This document shows positions 1-4,694 of a stretch of DNA of 5,238 nt, piece after piece. Positions within the stretch are counted from its first letter, which is position 1. Each line of letters opens with the position of its first letter. The notes beneath the pieces are model-generated. The model searched no databases. It saw only the letters and a list, made by a program, of their open reading frames with translations, and had not been told where the DNA came from. Source of the stretch: Flavobacteriales bacterium (GTDB lineage Bacteria; Bacteroidota; Bacteroidia; NS11-12g; UBA955); assembly GCA_947472115.1 (NCBI GenBank), contig CANIZU010000140.1, positions 1-5,238 on the forward strand, given 5' to 3'. The position numbers were made by a program, and so were the translations under genes.

Positions 1-819
1 AGTAACTTATTTTGGGATTCAAGGGCAAATTCTCCTATGGATTTGAGTTTGCGTCCAGTATTTGATCACATAGAAATGGGAATGGAATCAGACGAGATGT
101 TGGAAACCAAATTGGCTGCCACAGATTTCTATCCTGAACTATTTAAAGCCGCTTTCGGCTCTACGGAGGTAACTCGTAAGAAAGTATCATTCGCAATTAC
201 ACAATTCCTCAGTTCAATGATTACCAAAAATTCACGATTTGATGTGGCTGTGGGACGTGAATTGGCTTCACGCGGTGGAACTCAAAATGGTGGATTTAAT
301 GAATTGTTTAATACACAATTTGGTTTTGATATTGCTGCTGCAAAATTTGATAATTATAACGCCCTTGAGCAAATGGGTAAGGATTTATTCTTCAGCGAGC
401 GCGCTCGTTGTAGTCGTTGTCATACAGGGGAGAACCTTTCTGCACCAGAAGATCCAGGAAGTGGATACTCTGCACCTACCATCGCTGGAACAGCAAACAT
501 TGGTTTGGACAGAACTTATGCGGATAATGGAAAGAGCAATGGTAAATTTAGAATTCCAAGTTTACGAAATGTAGAAATCACAGGACCTTATATGCACGAC
601 GGTCGTTTTGCGAATTTGGATCAAGTGATAGACCATTATAGTCGTGGTATTCAACCCCACCCTCACTTGGATAAGAATTTAATGGTTACGGGTGGTTCTG
701 CACCGGTGAGATTGAATTTTAACCAAGAGGAAAAGGATGCTTTGGTTGCTTTCTTGCGCACACTAACGGACGTAACCTTTATTACTGACAAGAAGTTCAG
801 TGATCCTTTTGCCAATTAA
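1..819 (+). CDS. Di-heme cytochrome c peroxidase / MauG-family protein, 3' part (5' end outside window)
   Basis: The reading frame is open from base 1, so an internal ATG at 37 is not the start; 272 residues are visible and the first heme site lies upstream. Family members are periplasmic di-heme proteins that reduce hydrogen peroxide with electrons from small cytochromes, or, in the MauG branch, oxidise protein side chains. Visible hallmarks: LFWDSRA at residues 3-9, whose Trp5 matches the inter-heme Trp of the family; IEMG at 24-27, whose Glu25 lies 20 residues after that Trp, the spacing of the catalytic Trp/Glu pair in known bacterial peroxidases; the C-terminal heme motif CSRCH at 137-141 (bases 409-423); and PSLRNV followed by GPYMHDGRF around 196-203. 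The segment after MHDGR ends in DHY, putting Tyr213 where classical peroxidases carry the axial Met. The family assignment is firm; peroxidase versus MauG-like activity is not settled. Confidence 0.93.
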   Translation, partial: SNLFWDSRANSPMDLSLRPVFDHIEMGMESDEMLETKLAATDFYPELFKAAFGSTEVTRKKVSFAITQFLSSMITKNSRFDVAVGRELASRGGTQNGGFNELFNTQFGFDIAAAKFDNYNALEQMGKDLFFSERARCSRCHTGENLSAPEDPGSGYSAPTIAGTANIGLDRTYADNGKSNGKFRIPSLRNVEITGPYMHDGRFANLDQVIDHYSRGIQPHPHLDKNLMVTGGSAPVRLNFNQEEKDALVAFLRTLTDVTFITDKKFSDPFAN

Positions 820-844
820 TTTGGCATTAATTACATTGGTTTTT
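812..844 (+). terminator. Probable intrinsic terminator of the peroxidase gene
   Basis: CCAATTAATT (812-821) pairs with AATTA-C-ATTGG (829-839), giving ten base pairs with one bulged C at 834 and a seven-base loop, followed directly by five T (840-844). The TAA stop (817-819) sits inside the left arm. The stem is AT-rich with only two GC pairs, so it may be a modest terminator. Its position at the gene end and the abutting T run favour a real signal. It suggests that the downstream ATP-grasp gene is transcribed separately, at least in part. Confidence 0.45.
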
Positions 845-858
845 AACGGGGTGCTGAA

Positions 859-1917
859 ATGACAGAAATTTCTAGCAACGCGATCACAATTATTATTCCT
901 TCGGGGGCAGGAGCACCCGGGTTTGCTGGGATCCTCCGATGCTTGCAATCCGAGCCCAATTGGCGAATCATTGCAGGCGACTGTCAGCCAAATCCTTACG
1001 GCAAGGCTTTAGCGGATGCGTTTTTTTTAATGCCTCCATCTAGCGATGAGGGAAATTATATTGAAGCACTTCTATCAATTTGTTCCTTAGAATCAGTGGA
1101 TGTCGTTTTGCCGATAACAACTCGGGAATTGGATGTTTTGGCCAAACATGCAGCCTTAATCGAAACGGCTGGGATGAAGTTGATTTTATCTACTTTGATT
1201 GCGCTCAACACTGCGAACAACAAAGGATTATTGGCTGCATTTGCAAAGAAATTAATGTTGCCCGTGCCCGCATTTGAGGTAGTTAAGGATAGGCTTTCCT
1301 TTGCGGCGGCGGTTAAAAGTCTTTCGCCAAATGGAGAAAAGCTTTGCTTTAAACCGGTAACAGGGAATGGGAGTAGGGGTTTTGGAATCATTGTAAAAGA
1401 CCACAGTGAATCGGAGAGTGATTTGGAGAATAAGGCGGGTATTATGCCATTAACTCTTGAGGAGTGGCTCTTTAGAATTCCAGAGAAATTTGAAACGGAG
1501 TGGCTCATTTCTGCTTTTTTGCCCGGAAAAGAATATTCTGTTGATATGCTTTGTGATCATGGCAAGACATTGTTCTGTGTACCGCGAAGTAGGGATAAAA
1601 TGCTTGGTGGTATTAGTGTTGCGGGGGTATTAGACAGAAATTTTGGGCTTATCGCATTTTGTATACAGCTGTCCCAAGCATTGGAATTGCACGGACCCAT
1701 TGGCATGCAATGGAAGGAAGACAGTGAGGGTGTCCCACATCTATTGGAAATCAATCCAAGACTTCAAGGAACCACGTCGGTATTGGCTTTGGCCGGTTTG
1801 AATATTCCAGTACAAGCGGTAAAAATGGCAATAGGCGAGCAGCTTTCTCAGCAGTCGGCCGACATTGAATGGGGCAAGAGATTTGTTCGATTTTGGGACG
1901 AGAGAATCACAGAGTAA
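859..1917 (+). CDS. ATP-grasp ligase, carbamoyl-phosphate-synthase-like, substrate unknown
   Basis: This 352-residue protein has the layout of a single CarB-like ATP-grasp unit. The N-terminal pre-ATP-grasp region carries a Rossmann-like loop, PSGAGAPGFAG (14-24). NNKGLLAAFAKKLMLPVP (120-136 region) corresponds to the DK...F...GIPTP segment of the family. FKPVTGNGSRGFG (164-176) is the glycine-rich ATP-binding loop with the nucleotide-binding Lys165. FLPGKEYSVDML (220-231) is the hinge strand. GPIGMQ (279-284) and LEINPRLQGT (296-305) supply the metal and phosphate residues Gln284, Glu297, Asn299 and Arg301. Such enzymes use ATP to activate a carboxylate as an acyl-phosphate and join it to an amine or other nucleophile. 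The cytosolic location is inferred from the absence of a signal peptide. The start at 859 has no strong Shine-Dalgarno sequence, but it puts the Rossmann strand at the usual distance from the N-terminus. No partner biosynthetic gene is adjacent, so the product cannot be named. Confidence 0.88.
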   Translation: MTEISSNAITIIIPSGAGAPGFAGILRCLQSEPNWRIIAGDCQPNPYGKALADAFFLMPPSSDEGNYIEALLSICSLESVDVVLPITTRELDVLAKHAALIETAGMKLILSTLIALNTANNKGLLAAFAKKLMLPVPAFEVVKDRLSFAAAVKSLSPNGEKLCFKPVTGNGSRGFGIIVKDHSESESDLENKAGIMPLTLEEWLFRIPEKFETEWLISAFLPGKEYSVDMLCDHGKTLFCVPRSRDKMLGGISVAGVLDRNFGLIAFCIQLSQALELHGPIGMQWKEDSEGVPHLLEINPRLQGTTSVLALAGLNIPVQAVKMAIGEQLSQQSADIEWGKRFVRFWDERITE

Positions 1918-1925
1918 AATTCCTT

Positions 1926-1956
1926 TTGTCTAGTTTTAGGAATCTCAGTATCTTCG
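1926..1956 (+). promoter_or_regulatory. Candidate Bacteroidota-type promoter of the small membrane protein gene
   Basis: TTG (1926-1928, within TTTTG) and TATCTTCG (1949-1956) are separated by 20 bases. The known Bacteroidota housekeeping pattern is a TTTG-like -33 box and TAnnTTTG at -7 with about this spacing; there is one mismatch in the -7 box. The box ends seven bases before the ATG at 1964, so the transcript would have a very short leader or none. This is inferred from consensus only. Confidence 0.35.
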
Positions 1957-1963
1957 CAACATC

Positions 1964-2119
1964 ATGAATACTAAAAAGCGTAACACCACAGGCTATTGGG
2001 CACTTTGCATCGTTAGCGGATTGGCACTTACTTACTTCACGATTTTCCAGCCTGAAGCATTCTGGTTGGGATTGCCTACATTCTTCGGTGGCATGGCCAT
2101 GGCGATGGATTGGGTTTAA
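1964..2119 (+). CDS. Small 51-residue membrane protein of unknown function
   Basis: ATG at 1964 opens a 51-codon frame ending in TAA at 2117-2119. I do not recognise the protein. It has a short basic head (MNTKKRN), a hydrophobic stretch from about residue 10 to 28 (YWALCIVSGLALTYFTIF), a short polar turn QPE (29-31), and a second hydrophobic stretch from about 32 to 48 (AFWLGLPTFFGGMAMAM) ending DWV. This looks like a two-helix hairpin, or one helix plus an amphipathic segment, with the basic N-terminus probably cytoplasmic. Trp, Phe, Gly and Met are abundant, as is usual for small inner-membrane proteins. Support for it being real: it fills most of a 268-base gap, has a candidate promoter just upstream, and has a membrane-protein composition that is not expected of random sequence. 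It could be co-transcribed with accA, 66 bases downstream. No function is assigned. Confidence 0.6.
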   Translation: MNTKKRNTTGYWALCIVSGLALTYFTIFQPEAFWLGLPTFFGGMAMAMDWV

Positions 2120-2147
2120 CCTTATTTCATTAATTTTCTTTCATTTA

Positions 2148-2164
2148 GGGAGTATTATACTTCC
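2148..2164. promoter_or_regulatory. 17-base palindrome upstream of accA, possible operator or hairpin
   Basis: GGGAGTA (2148-2154) and TATTCC-like TACTTCC (2158-2164) form a seven-pair inverted repeat with one G-T pair around a three-base centre, TTA. It lies 21 bases before the accA start and just upstream of the putative -7 box, where a repressor would overlap the promoter. No T run follows, so it is a poor terminator. Regulatory function is inference. Confidence 0.3.
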
Positions 2165-2172
2165 ACAATTGA

Positions 2173-2180
2173 TTAATTTG
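2173..2180 (+). promoter_or_regulatory. Candidate -7 promoter element of accA
   Basis: TTAATTTG matches the Bacteroidota -7 consensus TAnnTTTG at seven of eight positions or better, counting the two free positions. It is followed by CAACAATG, with the accA start at 2186. The same GCAAC follows the -7-like box of the preceding small gene. No convincing -33 TTG is present at the right distance, so the promoter is weakly supported. Confidence 0.28.
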
Positions 2181-2185
2181 CAACA

Positions 2186-3148
2186 ATGGCAAATCAAAAC
2201 TGGTTCGATTTCGAAAAAGATATTGTTGAGTTGATGGATCAACTCGAGAAAGCCAAGGAAACCCATGAAAAGGGTAAGTTGGACATGACAGATATGGTTT
2301 CTACACTTGAGTCCAAGGTAGAAGAAGCAAAACAAGCGATTTATAAAAACTTGTCGGGTTGGCAAAAAGTACAAATCAGCCGCCATCCAGACAGACCGTA
2401 TACCTTAGATTACATCGAGAACATTGCGACGGATTTTATTGAATTGCACGGCGATAGACATATAAAGGACGACAAAGCGATTGTGGGTGGATTTGCCAAT
2501 ATCGATGGTAAGCCATTTATGATCATCGGTCAGCAAAAGGGCAGAAATACCAAACAACGTCAGCTCCGCAATTTTGGGATGCCCAATCCCGAGGGATATC
2601 GCAAAGCTTTGCGTTTGATGAAGATGGCGGAGAAATTCAATGTACCTGTATTGACATTAATCGACACACCGGGTGCGTCGCCAGGATTGGAAGCAGAGGA
2701 ACGCGGCCAAGGTGAGGCAATTGCTCGTAACCTTTTGGAGATGAGCGTATTAAAAGTCCCTGTTATTTGCATCGTAATTGGCGAAGGTGCCAGCGGTGGT
2801 GCTTTGGGTATTGGAGTTGGAGACAGAGTTTTGATGATGGAGTATACTTGGTATAGTGTAATCAGTCCGGAAAGTTGTTCTAGTATTCTATGGCGTACAT
2901 GGGAGATGAAGGAACGTGCTGCGGAGGCATTGAAATTATCAGCAACTGATATGCTTACAAATGGGTTGGTTGATGGTATCGTCCCTGAGCCATTGGGTGG
3001 AGCACATCATCAGCCTGAAGTCGCTTTTGCGAATGTCAAAGCGGCCATATTGGACAACTTAGCTCAGTTGGAACACATGGATCCTGAGGAGAGAATTCAG
3101 CAACGAATTGCGAAGTTTTCTCAGATGGGTGTGGTTGTTAATGGTTGA
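2186..3148 (+). CDS. accA: Acetyl-CoA carboxylase carboxyltransferase subunit alpha
   Basis: AccA and AccD form the carboxyltransferase that moves the carboxyl group from carboxy-biotin on BCCP to acetyl-CoA, giving malonyl-CoA, the committed step of fatty-acid synthesis in the cytosol. The 320 residues match the usual length of about 320. The N-terminal helical part starts with FDFEKDIVELMDQL (7-20), aligning with the known AccA start, so ATG 2186 is well supported. SRHPDRPYTLDYI (65-77) and FIELHGDR (84-91) follow. The crotonase-fold core includes RNFGMPNPEGYRKALRLM (128-145), IDTPGASPGLEAEERGQGEAIARN (159-182), with oxyanion-hole glycines, and VIGEGASGGALGIGVGD (197-213). SVISPESCSSILWR (224-237) and PEPLGGAHHQP (268-278) complete the signature. 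The C-terminus ends shortly after QQRIAKFSQMG. Nothing is truncated. accD and the biotin genes are not in the window. The downstream FabK-like gene is 42 bases away on the same strand. Confidence 0.97.
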   Translation: MANQNWFDFEKDIVELMDQLEKAKETHEKGKLDMTDMVSTLESKVEEAKQAIYKNLSGWQKVQISRHPDRPYTLDYIENIATDFIELHGDRHIKDDKAIVGGFANIDGKPFMIIGQQKGRNTKQRQLRNFGMPNPEGYRKALRLMKMAEKFNVPVLTLIDTPGASPGLEAEERGQGEAIARNLLEMSVLKVPVICIVIGEGASGGALGIGVGDRVLMMEYTWYSVISPESCSSILWRTWEMKERAAEALKLSATDMLTNGLVDGIVPEPLGGAHHQPEVAFANVKAAILDNLAQLEHMDPEERIQQRIAKFSQMGVVVNG

Positions 3149-3166
3149 TTTTCCTCTAAGGGGAAA
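3149..3166 (+). other. Hairpin directly after the accA stop
   Basis: The 18 bases right after the accA TGA can fold as TTTTCCT / GGGGAAA with a CTAA loop: seven pairs, two of them G-T. The next bases are CGATTT, not a T run, so it does not look like a classical terminator. It may protect the accA 3' end or attenuate transcription into the next gene. Function is inferred only. Confidence 0.35.
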
Positions 3167-3188
3167 CGATTTATAAACTAAGAAATCG
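3167..3188 (+). other. Second inverted repeat immediately before the FabK-like start
   Basis: CGATTT (3167-3172) and AAATCG (3183-3188) are perfect complements around a ten-base loop. The repeat begins at the base after the preceding hairpin and ends two bases before the ATG at 3191, covering the region where a ribosome would bind. No Shine-Dalgarno sequence is seen there. A role in translation control is possible, but a six-base repeat can also arise by chance. Confidence 0.28.
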
Positions 3189-3190
3189 CC

Positions 3191-4123
3191 ATGAGCAATC
3201 GAATCACATCCCTTTTTAATATTCAATATCCCATCATTCAGGGTGGAATGATTTGGTGTAGCGGTTGGGAATTGGCGAGTGCCGTTTCCAATGCTGGGGG
3301 TTTGGGGTTGATTGGTAGTGGCAGCATGTATCCTGAGGTGTTGCGAGTGCACATTCAAAAATGTAAGGCGGCCACATCGAAGCCATTTGGTGTAAATGTG
3401 CCTTTGTTATATCCGGACATCGACAAGCATTTAGAGATTATAGTGGAGGAAGGGGTAAAAATCGTTTTTACCAGTGCGGGGAATCCAGCAAAATATACAA
3501 GTTGGTTAAAGGAGCGAGGCATTACGGTGGCACACGTGATTGCGAATACCAAGTTTGCCAAAAAGTGTGAGGAGGCCGGTGTTGATGCTATCGTGGCGGA
3601 GGGTTTTGAAGCAGGAGGACACAATGGCCGTGAAGAAACAACAACCATGTGTTTGATTCCGATGATTGTGGACTGCGTCAATGTCCCGGTAATTGCGGCG
3701 GGTGGCATTGGATGTGGCAGAACGATGGCAGCCGCATTTTGTTTGGGTGCTGAAGGTGTTCAAGTTGGAAGTCGTTTCGCCGCTTCTGAAGAAAGCAGTG
3801 CTCATATATCGTTTAAAGAACAAATCATTGAAGCCAAGGAGGGGTCCACCCAGCTCACATTAAAGGAGATAACACCCGTTCGATTGCTGAAAAATGCTTT
3901 TTTTGAAAAGGTTGAAGGCGTTTACGAGCAAGGCGGAAGTGTTGAGGAATTGAAGGATCTCTTAGGTCGCGGACGTGCAAAAAAGGGTATGTTTGAAGGT
4001 GATCTGGAAGAAGGAGAATTGGAAATTGGTCAAATCAGCGCGCGATTAGATCACATCGAAAAAGCAGGTGATATCGTAAATGCGATGATGCTAGAATTTG
4101 GTCAAGTCACAAAAGGATTTTAA
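3191..4123 (+). CDS. FabK-like enoyl-ACP reductase / nitronate monooxygenase family flavoprotein
   Basis: This 310-residue TIM-barrel flavoprotein belongs to the FMN-dependent family that includes FabK (reducing enoyl-ACP in fatty-acid synthesis) and nitronate monooxygenases (oxidising alkyl nitronates). Signatures in order: RITSLFNIQYPIIQGGM (4-20), the FMN-binding start of the barrel; AVSNAGGLGLIGSG (31-44); KPFGVNVPLLYP (64-75); VFTSAGNP (92-99); AEGFEAGGHNG (136-146), whose His144 is at the same position as the catalytic His of pneumococcal FabK; VPVIAAGGIGCGR (165-177) and LGAEGVQVGSRF (185-196), the phosphate-binding strands; and GDLEEGELEIGQIS (270-283), matching the C-terminal GD...GQI stretch of FabK. 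The whole length aligns closely with FabK from memory, with a gap of a few residues in the lid region. The adjacent accA supports a fatty-acid role, but proteins like this are often labelled nitronate monooxygenase, and sequence alone does not decide. The start is set by alignment of the N-terminus. Confidence 0.88.
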   Translation: MSNRITSLFNIQYPIIQGGMIWCSGWELASAVSNAGGLGLIGSGSMYPEVLRVHIQKCKAATSKPFGVNVPLLYPDIDKHLEIIVEEGVKIVFTSAGNPAKYTSWLKERGITVAHVIANTKFAKKCEEAGVDAIVAEGFEAGGHNGREETTTMCLIPMIVDCVNVPVIAAGGIGCGRTMAAAFCLGAEGVQVGSRFAASEESSAHISFKEQIIEAKEGSTQLTLKEITPVRLLKNAFFEKVEGVYEQGGSVEELKDLLGRGRAKKGMFEGDLEEGELEIGQISARLDHIEKAGDIVNAMMLEFGQVTKGF

Positions 4124-4148
4124 GGAGTATAGTTTTAAAAAAGACGGA

Positions 4149-4694
4149 ATGGATCAGGATAATTTGCAGCCTTGGAAAGTAATTTATTGTGCCAGTAGGC
4201 AGGAAAAAAAGGTTGCTGTATACTTTGAGCAGCGTCAAATCGAATATTACTTACCCTTGGTAAAGACCTTGAAACAGTGGAGTGACCGCAAAAAATGGGT
4301 AGATATGCCGTTGTTTAATGCCTACATTTTTGTCCGACCTACAGATGTTCAACGCGATTTGGTTATACAAGTTCCAGGTGTGGTGAAGTATATCAGATAC
4401 AATTCTAATGACGCCTTGGTAAAGCACGATGATGTGGTATTGCTCCAGCGCCTCATCGAGAAAGGTTATCAAATCCAACAACACGATTTAACGGCAAAAC
4501 TGGAGCCCGGCGATTTGGCTTTGGTATTGGATGGTCCATTCAAAGGTCAGGAAGTGGAAGTGCATCATACAGAAGACGAAGCTTTTGTAATTGTGTCGGT
4601 GGAAGGATTATCGAGCAGTTATAAGGTGAATTTACCGCGAGAAGTATTAAAATTGAATAAAAAACGCAAGCAGCGCGACAAATCACTATGGTAG
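4149..4694 (+). CDS. UpxY-family / NusG-like transcription antiterminator
   Basis: This 181-residue protein is a specialised NusG paralogue. Such proteins bind RNA polymerase and let it read through terminators in long operons; in Bacteroides, UpxY proteins do this for individual capsular polysaccharide loci. The NGN domain runs from about residue 9 to 105: WKVIYCASRQEKKVA (9-23), IEYYLPLV (31-38), QWSDRKKWVDMPLF (43-56), AYIFVRP (58-64) and VPGVVKYIR (75-83). A KOW domain follows, with LEPGDLALVLDGPFKGQEVEV (118-138). The C-terminus is basic (KKRKQR, 171-176). The insert-free NGN-KOW layout and the WSDRKK motif are typical of the Bacteroidota accessory type, not of housekeeping NusG, which normally sits beside ribosomal protein genes. 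ATG 4149 was chosen over an in-frame TTG at 4098 that overlaps the previous gene and adds 17 residues outside the domain. The stop overlaps the next gene. Confidence 0.88.
   Translation: MDQDNLQPWKVIYCASRQEKKVAVYFEQRQIEYYLPLVKTLKQWSDRKKWVDMPLFNAYIFVRPTDVQRDLVIQVPGVVKYIRYNSNDALVKHDDVVLLQRLIEKGYQIQQHDLTAKLEPGDLALVLDGPFKGQEVEVHHTEDEAFVIVSVEGLSSSYKVNLPREVLKLNKKRKQRDKSLW

Noticed and set aside
239..574. Open frame of 111 codons on + inside the peroxidase gene
   Set aside because: It is a different frame of a clearly conserved heme protein and shows low-complexity V/L runs with no domain; it is a shadow frame.
1056..1508. 150-codon open frame on the - strand inside the ATP-grasp gene
   Set aside because: It is antisense to the conserved ATP-binding core, with no recognisable motif, and its Ser/Asn/Lys-rich composition is what the opposite strand of the real gene would give.
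1919..1943. Inverted repeat ATTCCT...AGGAAT after the ATP-grasp stop as a terminator
   Set aside because: There are only six pairs around a 13-base loop and no T run after the right arm; it also overlaps the candidate -33 box of the next gene.
2141..2386. 81-codon - strand open frame over the accA start, with a hydrophobic FFYLGL-type segment
   Set aside because: It lies antisense to the conserved AccA N-terminus and promoter region; the hydrophobic look follows from Lys/Glu codons read on the other strand.
3059..3823. Several - strand open frames of 99-117 codons opposite accA's end and the FabK-like gene
   Set aside because: They overlap each other and a strongly conserved + gene, and their translations (rich in Thr, Ser, His, Cys) show no family signature.
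4098..4148. Upstream TTG start for the antiterminator (17 extra residues)
   Set aside because: It overlaps the end of the previous gene, has no ribosome-binding signal, and the extra residues lie outside the NGN domain; ATG 4149 is preferred.
4149..4694. Housekeeping NusG
   Set aside because: The protein has the accessory-type WSDRKK motif and sits beside a sugar deacetylase, with none of the secE/rplK context usual for nusG.
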